The notes beneath the pieces were generated by a model. That model was not told where the DNA came from, did no database searches, and saw only the letters and a list, made by a program, of their open reading frames with translations. A stretch of 64,000 nt of DNA from Vreelandella olivaria (GTDB lineage: Bacteria > Pseudomonadota > Gammaproteobacteria > Pseudomonadales > Halomonadaceae), in assembly GCF_023507745.1 (NCBI RefSeq), contig NZ_JALPZO010000134.1:1-64000 (forward strand), in the 5' to 3' direction. This document shows positions 16,367 through 25,686 of the stretch, piece after piece. The position numbers and the translations under genes were made by a program. Every line of letters begins with the position of its first letter. The first letter of the stretch is position 1.

Positions 16367-16933
16367 CTATGAGGCTGCACCCGGCATGATCGAAAATAAA
16401 GACGGCATTTGCTCCGCCTCTTTCTGAATATTGTCATCAATCGGTGTGTCGTAAGTCTTGAGCAAATAGCCCAACACCGAATAGAAACCTACCATGGCAA
16501 TCAGATCGATCACTGCCTTGCGCCCAATGGCGTCTGCCAACGCTGCTTCCTGTTCTTTAGCCAGCATTCGGACGTCGAATAGCGCATCAACCGCTTTGAC
16601 GATCAGACCATCCACCCCATCCGGAATGCCACGAATCGCATTAATCCGTTCAGGGGTGAAGCCAAGGGCGAGCGCTCGGCTAACATGGTGCGCCCACTCA
16701 TAGGCAGCGCCCATGCGCAGACCAGCGCGCAAGATCACCACTTCCGTCAACTCTGGCCCTAACGCATTCTCCTTCACAACATGCTGGCGCAAGGGTGCCC
16801 ATGCTTCGAGCAGAGCCGGGTGGTGAGCCATCGTGCGATAGACGTTAAGAGCGCCGGCAAAGCCTTCACGCAGATCAGCGATTTCATCCGGCCAGTTAGC
16901 ATCAGTCATCGGCATACAGGGGGAGAGAGTCAT
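16367..16933 (-). CDS. Carboxymuconolactone-decarboxylase-family protein
   Basis: A 188-residue protein from ATG 16933, which has AAAGGAG 7 bases upstream; a TTG further up is less likely. The central region VVILRAGLRMGAAYEWAHHVSRALALGFTPERI matches the CMD/AhpD all-alpha fold, with the Glu-Trp-Ala-His-His core. It lacks the CxxC of AhpD, so it is not a peroxidase partner; a decarboxylase-like or unknown role is likely. It begins 25 bases after the aminotransferase stop and is probably in the same transcript, which suggests a shared catabolic pathway for an amine or keto acid. Confidence 0.8.
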   Translation of the reverse strand: MTLSPCMPMTDANWPDEIADLREGFAGALNVYRTMAHHPALLEAWAPLRQHVVKENALGPELTEVVILRAGLRMGAAYEWAHHVSRALALGFTPERINAIRGIPDGVDGLIVKAVDALFDVRMLAKEQEAALADAIGRKAVIDLIAMVGFYSVLGYLLKTYDTPIDDNIQKEAEQMPSLFSIMPGAAS

Positions 16934-16958
16934 TAAGAAGCTCCTTTCCAATCGAAAG

Positions 16959-18284
16959 TTATTGTCCTATTGCGGCTTCAATCGCACCGGAAATACGCTC
17001 AACGATCAGATCGACTTCACCGGGTTCAATGATATAGGGCGGCGCCAGCAAGATGTGCTCACCATAAATGCCATCTATGGTGCCACCCATGGGATAGCTA
17101 ATCAGCCCTCTTGCCATCGCCTGTTTTTTGATCCTGGCGTGAATTTTTCGGGCTGGATCAAAAGGCGTCTTTTTGTCCCGGTCCGCAACAAGCTCAATAC
17201 CGCGAAACAGCCCTCTGCCGCGAATATCTCCGACATAGGGTGATGCTCCAAGCGCCGTTTCAAGGCCACGTTGCAGCCTCTCCCCCATGGCATTCACATT
17301 AGCCAGCGTCTCTGGCCGTGCAATAATCTCGACCACTTTATTAGCGGCGGCGGCGGCAACAGGGTGACCAAGGTAGGTATGCCCGTGCTGAAACAGGCCG
17401 GAACCATTGGCAAAGCTGCTGTAAATCCTGGATGACAACATCACCGCGCCAATCGGCTGATATCCGCCACCCAGGCCTTTGGCTATCGTGATGATATCCG
17501 GCGTTACCCCATCCTGCTCACAGGCAAAAACGGTACCTGTCCTACCCATACCGCACATCACTTCGTCGAGGATCAGCAATACGCCATATTTATCGCAAAT
17601 ACCACGCACACGTTTGAAGTAATCCGCCTCAGAGGCAACCGCACCAAGTGTGGCACCGACGACGGGCTCAGCAACAAAGGCCATCACCTTCTCGGGGCCA
17701 AGCGCCAGAATCTTGGCTTCAAGTTCATCCGCCAGCCGTGCGGCGTAAGCCTCCGGCGACTCATCACTGCCCTTATCGCGGTACGCATAGCAGGGAGAGA
17801 CATGGTGGGTTTCTGGCAGGATGGGCTGAAACTGCTTGCGACGCATCGCATTTCCTCCCGTTGCCAACGCACCAATGGTGTTACCGTGATAGCTCTGGCG
17901 TCTGGCAATAATATGCCGCCGCTGGGATTCGCCAACCTCGACGAAATACTGCCGCGCCATCTTGAGAGCGGCTTCAACGGCCTCTGAGCCACCCGAAACC
18001 AGATAGACGTAATCCAGCCCTTCCGGGGCCAAATCCACCAGCTTCTCAGCAAGCGCCTCGGCAACGTCAGTCGTGAAAAAGGCCGTGTGAGCGTAGCAGA
18101 GTCTATCCATCTGAGAGCGCATGGCTTCCAACACCTCCGGGTGAGCGTGGCCGACGCTTGTGACGGCAGCGCCTCCTGACCCGTCCAGGTAACGACGCCC
18201 CGTGGTGTCAGTGATATAGACGCCCTGAGCCGATGCGGCGCGAGGCAGCTCCATGCCGATGCTACGATGAAGAATGTGAGCCAT
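16959..18284 (-). CDS. Class III (omega) aminotransferase, PLP-dependent
   Basis: A 441-residue enzyme with a class III aminotransferase pattern: DGSGGAAVTSVGHAHPEV near the N-terminus, VSGGSEAVEAALKMAR for PLP phosphate contact, SYHGNTIGAL, LILDEVMCGMGRTG with the PLP-binding Asp, and Lys in TIAKGLGGGYQP that forms the Schiff base. Such enzymes move an amino group from an omega-amino acid, diamine or similar donor to a keto acid. The substrate cannot be told. It is divergent from an RpiR-type regulator, which may control it, and leads a two-gene unit with the CMD-family gene. Confidence 0.9.
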   Translation of the reverse strand: MAHILHRSIGMELPRAASAQGVYITDTTGRRYLDGSGGAAVTSVGHAHPEVLEAMRSQMDRLCYAHTAFFTTDVAEALAEKLVDLAPEGLDYVYLVSGGSEAVEAALKMARQYFVEVGESQRRHIIARRQSYHGNTIGALATGGNAMRRKQFQPILPETHHVSPCYAYRDKGSDESPEAYAARLADELEAKILALGPEKVMAFVAEPVVGATLGAVASEADYFKRVRGICDKYGVLLILDEVMCGMGRTGTVFACEQDGVTPDIITIAKGLGGGYQPIGAVMLSSRIYSSFANGSGLFQHGHTYLGHPVAAAAANKVVEIIARPETLANVNAMGERLQRGLETALGASPYVGDIRGRGLFRGIELVADRDKKTPFDPARKIHARIKKQAMARGLISYPMGGTIDGIYGEHILLAPPYIIEPGEVDLIVERISGAIEAAIGQ

Positions 18285-18369
18285 GATGCCTTTTCCTGGT
18301 TATCCAGCGGAGTAAACTCAAAGTGACAAAGAGGAGATTGGCACAATCTTACCCGACAATGCAACAAAA

Positions 18370-18405
18370 GAATCATTTATATTATTTTAAAACATATGAA
18401 TCATT
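18370..18405. promoter_or_regulatory. Repeated GAATCATT boxes in the divergent promoter region
   Basis: GAATCATT occurs at 18370-18377 and 18398-18405, start-to-start 28 bases, inside an AT-rich stretch between the aminotransferase and RpiR genes. It may be a regulator binding site. There is no second line of support. Confidence 0.3.
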
Positions 18406-18522
18406 GTTTTTTGAGAAAAGTAACGTTTAAATTCATGCGCTATCCAGCGTCTAGGATCCACCGGTCTTACGGCTTGCTATTTATCAATCACTGACACGAG
18501 CCGGGGTACGAGGCAATATCAT

Positions 18523-19410
18523 ATGTCCCAGAGCGATCCTTTAAGAGAGCAGGTCATAGCTCAGTTCGACGCCATGTCTCCACAGCTTCAACAGGCGGCT
18601 CGCTATATACTTGAGCACCCGGATGAGGTGGCGCTGGTTTCCATGCGAGAGTTAGCGCGCCATGCGGCAGTGCAGCCCGCCACCATGACCCGGCTTGCCA
18701 AGTTCCTGGGGCTGCAGGGGTACGATGACATTCGCGCCCACCATGCTGAGGCGCTGCGTCGGGGAAACGATGGTTTCGCTGCCAAGGTTCGTCAACGGGT
18801 CACCAGCGTCACCGAAGCGACCGAAAGCGATATCGCCTACCATATGCTCAACGGCTTGAGTGCTCAGATTTCCCAGCTCTGTGAGCCTGATACACTGCGG
18901 CGGCTGACAGCCACAGCTAACAGACTTGCGTCGGCGAGAAAAGTGTATGTTTTAGGCTTACGTTCCTGCCATTCTGTTGCTTGGCATTTTCATTATGTCA
19001 TGTCACTTTTGGGTGACCGTTCCGTCCACCTTGATGGGCCTGGAGGAACGGGTGGCGATGCGCTTATTCGCGCTAAGCCAGAAGATGTCGTGCTGGTCGT
19101 CTCTATCAAGCCTTACGCTGTCGATACGTTGGAACTGGCACAATTGGCAAAAGACAAGGGGCTGGATATTCTTTCCATCACCGATAGCGAGGTGTCGCCG
19201 TTGGTAGGCATTTCAACGCACACTATTCTTTGTTCCACGGAGAGTTATAGCTTCTTCCATACACTAACGCCCGCCCTGGCAGTCTCCGAAGTGCTGTGTA
19301 CTTTATTGGCTGAATTTGACCGCCCTAAGACACTGGATGCTTTGCAGAGTGCCGATGAACACCTTTTACATCTTAAAACATATTCGACCGCCCCCCCTCG
19401 GCGGGAGTGA
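18523..19410 (+). CDS. RpiR/MurR-family transcriptional regulator
   Basis: A 295-residue regulator. The N-terminal RpiR helix-turn-helix reads LREQVIAQFDAMSPQLQQAARYIL, then SMRELARHAAVQPATMTRLAKFLGLQGYDDIR. The C-terminal SIS domain (about 125-255) has KVYVLGLRSCHSVAWHF, DVVLVVSIKPYAVDTLELAQLAKDKG and ILSITDSEVSPLV. SIS domains bind sugar-phosphate or similar ligands. It is divergent from the aminotransferase operon, its likely target. GAGG lies 7 bases before the ATG. Confidence 0.9.
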   Translation: MSQSDPLREQVIAQFDAMSPQLQQAARYILEHPDEVALVSMRELARHAAVQPATMTRLAKFLGLQGYDDIRAHHAEALRRGNDGFAAKVRQRVTSVTEATESDIAYHMLNGLSAQISQLCEPDTLRRLTATANRLASARKVYVLGLRSCHSVAWHFHYVMSLLGDRSVHLDGPGGTGGDALIRAKPEDVVLVVSIKPYAVDTLELAQLAKDKGLDILSITDSEVSPLVGISTHTILCSTESYSFFHTLTPALAVSEVLCTLLAEFDRPKTLDALQSADEHLLHLKTYSTAPPRRE

Positions 19411-19511
19411 TATATACCGCCTGGGCAGGGCATACTGTTCATAGCGATTACATTCTCAATGCTTGTGCTGCGAAGTCACAGTCAGCAGTCAGACAGCGGC
19501 GCGGCCCAGCA

Positions 19512-20483
19512 CTAGCGTATTTCGACATCAAGCGCAGTAATAAACTGATCCCGGCGCGTCAGCTCATCCACCGCCGCCTCCCCTGCTAGTGTTGCACACG
19601 CATTAATCAGGCACTCCATGGCGGCAAAGTAGGCCACCATACTATTGGAAATAAAGCTGGATTCATGCGGAATCAAGATTGACAAGTCAGCATGCTTCAC
19701 CAAGGCTGAACTGGCGTAATCTGTAATAGCTAACGTTTGCATACCGCTCTGCTGAGCCAAACGGCATACATCCACCACCTGCCGGGTATACGGCTTGCAG
19801 CTGGCTGCAATCAACACATCCCCTGGAGACATGGCAGCTAACCCTTCCGCGATCCCCGTATTGGCATCGCTTAATAGCGCCACATCTGAGCGCAGCATCC
19901 CAATACCGTAAGCTGAAAAGCTGCACAGTGCATGGAACTGGCGCACGCCATATAGCCTGACTCTAGGCGCGTGCATCACCGCTGTCGCAAAAGCGGTGAT
20001 ATCTTCATGCGTTAGATTGGTGAGAAAACGCTCGATATTATGCTGATTCTCCTCGCAAAGCTGACGCGCCTGGGAATGGAGGCAGCTACGATCCGCTTGC
20101 AGAGCCTGGGTGGCATGATTGCGATAGAAAGAGTGCGATGAAGAAAGCCCTGGGCTTAATAAGACAGCTTGCAGACCGCTGAATTTCTCATACCCCAACG
20201 ATCTCGCTAACCGGGAAATTGTCGATGGATTAACCTGCAAGCGACGCGCTGCTGTTGAAATCGACAGCAACGCCTGGTCTCCTTGCAGGTCAATGAGTCG
20301 CGCCAGTGTTTCCTGCGCCTTGGGGCCAAGGCGCAGGCTGCTCTCTCCCCTTGCAATACTGAGCGCTAACTCGCGCAGCGAATCAATGTCCTGGGGGGGG
20401 GAGTGCCCTTCGCTGGAAGGCTCAGCAGTTGGCATTGAGCGTGAGTAATCCGGCATATGCGGGTGGGGCTCCAGGTCGGTCAT
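19512..20483 (-). CDS. Second RpiR-family regulator with SIS domain
   Basis: A 323-residue regulator. After a low-complexity N-terminal extension of about 45 residues comes the RpiR HTH: LIDLQGDQALLSISTAARRLQVNPSTISRLARSLGYEKFS. The SIS domain follows (RVRLYGVRQFHALC, PGDVLIAASCKPYTRQVVDVCRLAQQSG, LAITDYASSALV). The listed start lies inside the last 62 bases of the C45-type gene; in-frame ATGs at 20456 and 20435 are alternatives. It is the last gene of the ABC-transporter operon and probably regulates it. Confidence 0.88.
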   Translation of the reverse strand: MTDLEPHPHMPDYSRSMPTAEPSSEGHSPPQDIDSLRELALSIARGESSLRLGPKAQETLARLIDLQGDQALLSISTAARRLQVNPSTISRLARSLGYEKFSGLQAVLLSPGLSSSHSFYRNHATQALQADRSCLHSQARQLCEENQHNIERFLTNLTHEDITAFATAVMHAPRVRLYGVRQFHALCSFSAYGIGMLRSDVALLSDANTGIAEGLAAMSPGDVLIAASCKPYTRQVVDVCRLAQQSGMQTLAITDYASSALVKHADLSILIPHESSFISNSMVAYFAAMECLINACATLAGEAAVDELTRRDQFITALDVEIR

Positions 20484-21459
20484 AAAGTTGCCATGCTACA
20501 CCATCCACATTGAACTGCATGATCGCTGTGACCAAGGTGTTCTCGTGATCGGGATCATCCGCAGCAAGACGCAGTATGGGCAATCCGTCACCTTGCTGAT
20601 CATGTAGTACGTCGAGCGCACCGATAACACCACTCGCGATTAATTGCTCACCTCTGCGCTGGCGATCTCTTGATGAGTCCGTGATCCACTGTTTTGCGAT
20701 ACCTTTCGAGTGATATAGCGCATGGTTAGCATGAATACTCGGCTGATCCAGAACACGAGTCGCCACCTCTCCCCCTCCCAGCTCGACACTCACCACAGCG
20801 TTTGCACCTTGCTCCGCCAGCGAAAAATGGAACCCGCCACTGTTGGCGTAACGCTTGAATAACGCTAATACCCCACTAACACTGTTTTGCATTAACGTTG
20901 CGCGGCCAAGCACCATGCGCGGTATTGTCGGCGCTATACCCGTTAACCGCAGGTTATTGACGGCCTGTATCCAACCACTTTGGCTAAACGCAAGTGTGTG
21001 CCCCGGCAGTGAACCGGGATAACAGAAGGACGTAAAGCCCATGGCATTGTCCGGGGTAATCTCTGCCATAAAACAGTGGCCCCGAAAAAATGGCAGCCCG
21101 TCTTCATTGTGTGCAATCGTAGGATGATCGCCGGGCAAGATTAGCGTCGTGCAACCATCGGGGGCATGAGCCAGCAAATCCCCTCGACAATTCCAGGCAA
21201 ATACCGCCTCAATGGGCAGTGACAGCCCTTCCGCCAACCCTTCAAGCTCCTCCCATACCAGTGGGAAATCGCGCTGCGTGTTCGCCGCCATCATGGCGAC
21301 GATATCCCGATGGGCAGGGGCCGTGACCTCAGCCCAAATCGCACTTGGCAACAGATGCTGATGCACCGCATCATGCCCGGCACTACCCAACGCGACACCG
21401 ATATCGTATGGGCACCCATTGATCACGTGCCAGCCAAGCGAGCTTGCTTGATCAAACAT
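20422..21459 (-). CDS. C45-type peptidase / acyltransferase-like Ntn hydrolase
   Basis: A 345-residue protein of the acyl-CoA:6-aminopenicillanate acyltransferase-like group. The block [22 protein letters not shown] carries the presumed nucleophile Cys103, which becomes N-terminal after self-cleavage in this fold. [14 protein letters not shown] follows, as in other members (typically HNED). The enzyme likely hydrolyses or transfers an amide on an N-acylated amino acid or dipeptide. It overlaps the ABC ATPase gene by 8 bases and is in the same operon, so it may act on the imported substrate. Confidence 0.82.
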   Translation of the reverse strand: MFDQASSLGWHVINGCPYDIGVALGSAGHDAVHQHLLPSAIWAEVTAPAHRDIVAMMAANTQRDFPLVWEELEGLAEGLSLPIEAVFAWNCRGDLLAHAPDGCTTLILPGDHPTIAHNEDGLPFFRGHCFMAEITPDNAMGFTSFCYPGSLPGHTLAFSQSGWIQAVNNLRLTGIAPTIPRMVLGRATLMQNSVSGVLALFKRYANSGGFHFSLAEQGANAVVSVELGGGEVATRVLDQPSIHANHALYHSKGIAKQWITDSSRDRQRRGEQLIASGVIGALDVLHDQQGDGLPILRLAADDPDHENTLVTAIMQFNVDGVAWQLYDRPGAPPAYAGLLTLNANC

Positions 21460-22180
21460 GGCGCAGAAAATCCTTCATCCGGTCATTAGGAGGGTTATTG
21501 ATGACATCAACAGGATTACCATCAACCGCTATCTTGCCATGCTCCATAAAGATGAGACGTGTACCTACCTGTTTGGCAAACGACATTTCGTGAGTCACCA
21601 CCACCATTGTCATCTGCTCTTCAGCCAGGTCACGCATCACATTCAGTACCTCCTGTTTAAGCTCTGGATCAAGCGCTGAGGTAGGTTCGTCAAACAGCAT
21701 CACCTTGGGTTTGATCGCTAGAGAGCGGGCAATCGCAACCCGCTGCTGCTGGCCACCAGAAAGCTCGTGAGGATAGTGCCGGGTTTTGTCTCCCAATCCG
21801 ACTTTTTCCAGTAGTGCCTGCGCATTGGCATTGGCATCCTTACGGCTAATCCGGCGTACGTGACGCTGGCCAAACGCCACATTCTCCAGGGCTGTCATCT
21901 GTGGAAACAGGTTGAACTGCTGAAACACCATACCGGCTTCCTGGCGAATTTCGCGCAACACCTTGTTGCCGCCATTCACACTTAACGTATCCACGACAAG
22001 ATCCCCTGCGGTGATCATTTCCAATCCATTAATGCAACGTAAAAGGGTGGACTTGCCTGAGCCGGAGGGACCAATCAACACCACGACTTCACCACATTGG
22101 ATCTCCAGATCCACGTTCTCCAGCACTTTCAGTGAGCCGAAATGCTTGGAAACATTGTTGAACGTTATAATAGCGCTCAT
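21452..22180 (-). CDS. Polar amino-acid ABC transporter ATP-binding protein
   Basis: A 242-residue GlnQ/HisP-type ATPase. Walker [20 protein letters not shown]-loop [15 protein letters not shown], signature [16 protein letters not shown], Walker [15 protein letters not shown] and the switch His in [13 protein letters not shown] are all present. It overlaps the permease gene by four bases (ATGA) and the next gene by eight, so the operon is tightly coupled. Confidence 0.96.
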   Translation of the reverse strand: MSAIITFNNVSKHFGSLKVLENVDLEIQCGEVVVLIGPSGSGKSTLLRCINGLEMITAGDLVVDTLSVNGGNKVLREIRQEAGMVFQQFNLFPQMTALENVAFGQRHVRRISRKDANANAQALLEKVGLGDKTRHYPHELSGGQQQRVAIARSLAIKPKVMLFDEPTSALDPELKQEVLNVMRDLAEEQMTMVVVTHEMSFAKQVGTRLIFMEHGKIAVDGNPVDVINNPPNDRMKDFLRHV

Positions 22181-22833
22181 AAGATCCTCATCCGCTTCTC
22201 AATGACGCGTAGCAATAGTGACAAACCACCCGTCATGATCAGGTAAAACACGGCGACTGCCGTCCAGATTTCCACAGCGCGAAAATTGGCCGCCATGATT
22301 TCCTGGCCAGTACGTGTCAGCTCACCAACACCGATCACGATAAACAGAGATGTGTCTTTAAGGCTGACAATGCATTGATTACCCAGTGGCGGAATCAAAC
22401 GGCGAAAAGCTAACGGGCCAACGATGTAAGTGATCACTTTCCAACGCGGCAAACCTATTGAAAGGCCGGCTTCCGTTAACCCTTTGGAAATGGAAAGCAC
22501 CGAGCCACGGACTATTTCAGCGATATAAGCACCCGCGTTGATGACAATCGCCAACACCGCTGTCGTCATCGGATCGATACGGATATCAACCAGTACCGGC
22601 AAAGCAAAATAGAGAAACATCACTTGCACAACAATCGGCGTACCACGAATAACTTCAACGTAAATAAAGGCAAGTGTATTAAGAACGTAACCGCCATAGG
22701 CACGCACCACTCCAGTGATAACCCCGAGTGTAATGCCGCCTATCAACCCCACAACCGTAATGTAAAGCGTGACTCTTGCCCCATGTAACAGATCAGGCAG
22801 GAAATCAAAGATAATCGACCAATCGACATTCAT
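22177..22833 (-). CDS. Polar amino-acid ABC transporter permease
   Basis: A 218-residue HisM/GlnP-type inner-membrane permease. Hydrophobic segments lie at about 15-45, 55-80, 85-105 and 185-208. The EAA loop that contacts the ATPase is recognisable in [40 protein letters not shown] is the usual family signature. Only one permease gene is present, so it probably works as a homodimer. Confidence 0.95.
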   Translation of the reverse strand: MNVDWSIIFDFLPDLLHGARVTLYITVVGLIGGITLGVITGVVRAYGGYVLNTLAFIYVEVIRGTPIVVQVMFLYFALPVLVDIRIDPMTTAVLAIVINAGAYIAEIVRGSVLSISKGLTEAGLSIGLPRWKVITYIVGPLAFRRLIPPLGNQCIVSLKDTSLFIVIGVGELTRTGQEIMAANFRAVEIWTAVAVFYLIMTGGLSLLLRVIEKRMRIL

Positions 22834-22907
22834 AGCGATACTCCTGATAGCGTAATGTCTGCGGAGGGAGAAGCTCTCTCCGCAGGAGACAACGTAAACG
22901 TCAGGAG

Positions 22908-23645
22908 TTATTCCGTTGGCGCTTCACCAAACCACTTGGCGTAGATTTCGTCATAGCGCCCATCTTCACGCATAGCGGCCAATACTTCGTTAACCGGCTC
23001 AACCAGTTCGCTGCCTTTGGGGAAAGCAATGCCATACTCATGGGCCATCATTTGCTCACCCACTGCCTTCACTTGACCATCACCGGCGGTCGCTATGTAG
23101 TAAAGAACATTGGGTGTATCATGCATCGCCGCGTCTACACGGCCAGTACGCAGTTCTAAATAAGCATTATCAATATTGGGGAACTGGCGTAGCTCGGTTT
23201 CGGTAAAGTTCTCCCGTGCATAATCGGCAGCAGATGTACCTGTGCGCACAGCCAATGTCTTACCTGCCAGGTCCTCAGCACTTTCGATATCACTGTCAAT
23301 GGGTACCATAATCCGGAAGCCACTCTCATAATAACCATCAGAAAAGTCGATGACTTCAGCACGATCTTCACGAATCGTGATACCCGCCAACGCAACATCC
23401 AATTGACCAGTCTGTAAACCTGGGATAATGCCGTTAAAGTCCATTGGCCGCAGCTCAAACTCCAACTCAAGCTCGTCAGCAATGATGGCCCACATGTCGA
23501 TATCGAACCCGACATACTCACCATTCTGAACGAACTCGAAAGGAACGAATGCAGTATCGGTAGCAACGACCAGGGTATCAGCCAGAGCGGAGGCCGCCGT
23601 GCAGGAAAAGGCCGTTGCGGCCACGAGGGCAGTCAAAGTTTTCAT
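22908..23645 (-). CDS. Polar amino-acid ABC transporter substrate-binding protein
   Basis: A 245-residue periplasmic protein. It has a signal peptide ([22 protein letters not shown]) and then the GlnH/HisJ-type fold: [52 protein letters not shown] and [18 protein letters not shown]. The arginine in TIREDRAEV and the acidic residues of the second lobe form the alpha-amino acid site in the family. Substrate identity is unknown; the C45-type enzyme in the operon suggests an N-acylated or unusual amino acid. Confidence 0.95.
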   Translation of the reverse strand: MKTLTALVAATAFSCTAASALADTLVVATDTAFVPFEFVQNGEYVGFDIDMWAIIADELELEFELRPMDFNGIIPGLQTGQLDVALAGITIREDRAEVIDFSDGYYESGFRIMVPIDSDIESAEDLAGKTLAVRTGTSAADYARENFTETELRQFPNIDNAYLELRTGRVDAAMHDTPNVLYYIATAGDGQVKAVGEQMMAHEYGIAFPKGSELVEPVNEVLAAMREDGRYDEIYAKWFGEAPTE

Positions 23646-24006
23646 CTAAATCTCCTTCATAACGTCGATGTTATTAACCCGTTGTGAGCGACGTGGCGTG
23701 CAGATGGCGGTGTTGTTATGCGTTGGTCTAGCTCCCCACATAGTCATGGAAGGCATTGCTGGCGCCATCAATGCAAATATAATTGCACGAAGAAAATAAT
23801 TGATCAAATATTTGCAAATAATTTTCTTAAACACCCCACATGCCCATGTCCGCTCCTCTTGGATAACCGCCATACCGCATCGCCGCCCTCTGCTACTGGC
23901 TACCTGAACACGGGGGTTTGCCCTTCTCTACGGCATTGTCTACGGTGAAAGCAGGAAAGCACTCGAGGATGCGGGTGCCAATGTGCCAACAAAGGAGTGA
24001 TTGCAC
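23646..24006. promoter_or_regulatory. AT-rich promoter region of the ABC operon
   Basis: No gene is seen. The region holds the palindrome TATTTGCAAATA (23809-23820) and a second ATGCAAATA word at 23771-23779. These are candidate operator sites for the RpiR regulator at the end of the operon. An AAAGGAG ribosome site at 23991-23997 belongs to the SDR gene on the + strand. Confidence 0.35.
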
Positions 24007-24861
24007 ATGAATGACCAGCAACAGCCCCCACAGCATCAGGCCAAGCAGCCCGGCGACGAAAACGCCATGCATCCTGAGCCTGAATATATTCGTGACAGTT
24101 ATCGAGGCGCCGACAAGCTACTGGATAAGGTCGCCATCATTACCGGCGGCGACAGTGGCATTGGCCGTGCCGTGGCGGTTCACTACGCCCGGGAAGGTGC
24201 CGACAGTGTGATTGTGCACTTGAAAGAGTCGCGGGATGCCGAAGCAACCAAACGGCTGGTGGAAGCGGAAGGCCGCCGCTGCCTGGTGCTGAAAGGCGAT
24301 GTGGCAGCCCCCAGTTTCTGCCGTGAGATTGTGAATCGCACCAAACGCGAGTTCGGCAAGATCAATATCGTGATTAACAATGCCGCAGAACAGTACGACT
24401 GGGACGATATTACCGAGATTCCGGATGACCAGCTGCTACGCACCTTCCAGACCAATCTCTTCAGCCATTTCTACTTAACCAAAGCGGCACTGCCTCACTT
24501 AAGCGAAGGCGATACCATTATTGCCACCTCGTCTATCAATGCCTTTAAGGGTAACGATACGCTGATTGATTACACCGCCACTAAAGGGGCCATTCAGGGC
24601 TTGGTGCGCTCACTGGCGATGTCATTGATGGATCGTGGTATTCGGGTGAACGCCGTGGCACCTGGGCCGGTGTGGACCCCGTTGATTCCCGCCAGTTTTG
24701 AGGCAGAGAAAGTGGCTGAATTTGGTAATCAGGTACCAATGAAACGTGCCGGGCAGCCCAGTGAAATCGGGCCTGCCTATGTATATCTCGCCTGCGAGGA
24801 ATCCTCGTATATGAGCGGGCAAACACTGCACCTGAACGGTGGGGTTATTTTAAATACCTAG
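24007..24861 (+). CDS. SDR-family oxidoreductase (YghA/YhdG-like)
   Basis: A 284-residue short-chain dehydrogenase from ATG 24007. The proline- and glutamine-rich N-terminal extension of about 40 residues is usual for the YghA-type stress-linked SDRs. The cofactor loop is TGGDSGIGRAVA. NNAA follows at about 120, and the catalytic Ser in ATSSINAF plus Tyr-x-x-x-Lys in YTATKGAIQ make the triad. The substrate is unknown. It is a single gene with its own terminator-like hairpin. AAGGAG lies 9 bases upstream. Confidence 0.93.
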   Translation: MNDQQQPPQHQAKQPGDENAMHPEPEYIRDSYRGADKLLDKVAIITGGDSGIGRAVAVHYAREGADSVIVHLKESRDAEATKRLVEAEGRRCLVLKGDVAAPSFCREIVNRTKREFGKINIVINNAAEQYDWDDITEIPDDQLLRTFQTNLFSHFYLTKAALPHLSEGDTIIATSSINAFKGNDTLIDYTATKGAIQGLVRSLAMSLMDRGIRVNAVAPGPVWTPLIPASFEAEKVAEFGNQVPMKRAGQPSEIGPAYVYLACEESSYMSGQTLHLNGGVILNT

Positions 24862-24924
24862 CCCCCGGTGGGTAGCACCCCCATTGCCGGCAGGGTGTGG
24901 CACGAACCGGATCAGCTCGCTGAG

Positions 24925-24940
24925 GGGCGGCTGGCCGCCC
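24925..24940 (+). terminator. Terminator-like hairpin after the SDR gene
   Basis: GGGCGGC (24925-24931) pairs with GCCGCCC (24934-24940), followed by TTCTATACTTT. It is also positioned to stop transcripts of the convergent TetR gene. Confidence 0.5.
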
Positions 24941-24959
24941 TTCTATACTTTAGGGTGGG

Positions 24960-25598
24960 TTACATTTGCAGCATATGCTCGGCTTCGCTTTCGCTTACCC
25001 CCAGCATGAGTAAAATCTGGCGCTGTGTCGCCATCAATACCTGCTTGCGCTCCGCCTCCCCTGGCAGGCTTTTGGCAATCGCCACCGCGCCCACCAGTGA
25101 TGCCAGTATCACCCGCGCCTTGTCCGCGACCATTTTTCGATCAGTGGCAATGGGCAGTTTTTTCAACTTCCCCAGGGCTAACAAGCGTGTTTCCAGCATC
25201 TTTTTCATACTCAAATAGGACGCTTCAAACATGGTGCGGATTTCTGCTTTTTCACTGCCGATTTCATTGAACAGCACTGATTCCGGGCCTGGTTTATGCT
25301 TAGCCTCCAGCTCTTGAAGATTGCAGTAGTTATCTACCAATTCCGTGAGGTGCTGCAACGAAAGAGGGCCTTTTACCAGCCTCGCCGCCCGGCTGTTATC
25401 CAGTGTCAGGCGTACCGACTCGTTGTAAAGGGCTTCTTTTGACGCGAAATGAGCATAAAAGGCACCATGCGTCATCTTCGCCAGTTTCATGATCTGGCCA
25501 ATCGATACCTTATGAAACCCATTGCGACTGAACAGCTCAGTGGCAGAGGCCAAAATACGCTCTTTGGTTTTTGATTTATGGCTTTCGGGGTAAGGCAT
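24960..25598 (-). CDS. TetR-family regulator
   Basis: A 212-residue regulator from ATG 25598 (GAGG 5 bases upstream). The N-terminal HTH is TKERILASATELFSRNGFHKVSIGQIMKLAKMTHGAFYAHFASKEAL. The C-terminal ligand domain is of the type found in regulators of fatty-acid or efflux genes. It is divergent from the FabF-type gene 88 bases away and probably controls it. Confidence 0.9.
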   Translation of the reverse strand: MPYPESHKSKTKERILASATELFSRNGFHKVSIGQIMKLAKMTHGAFYAHFASKEALYNESVRLTLDNSRAARLVKGPLSLQHLTELVDNYCNLQELEAKHKPGPESVLFNEIGSEKAEIRTMFEASYLSMKKMLETRLLALGKLKKLPIATDRKMVADKARVILASLVGAVAIAKSLPGEAERKQVLMATQRQILLMLGVSESEAEHMLQM

Positions 25599-25686
25599 AG
25601 TTACCTCATCATGCATCCGCTAAATATTATCTTGATCATATAATGCCCGGTGCTAGGGTGGCAGCGTCAAACACTCAGGAATCACT

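Noticed and set aside
17684..18376. 230-codon minus frame overlapping the aminotransferase
   Set aside because: It overlaps the aminotransferase, which has all PLP-enzyme motifs.
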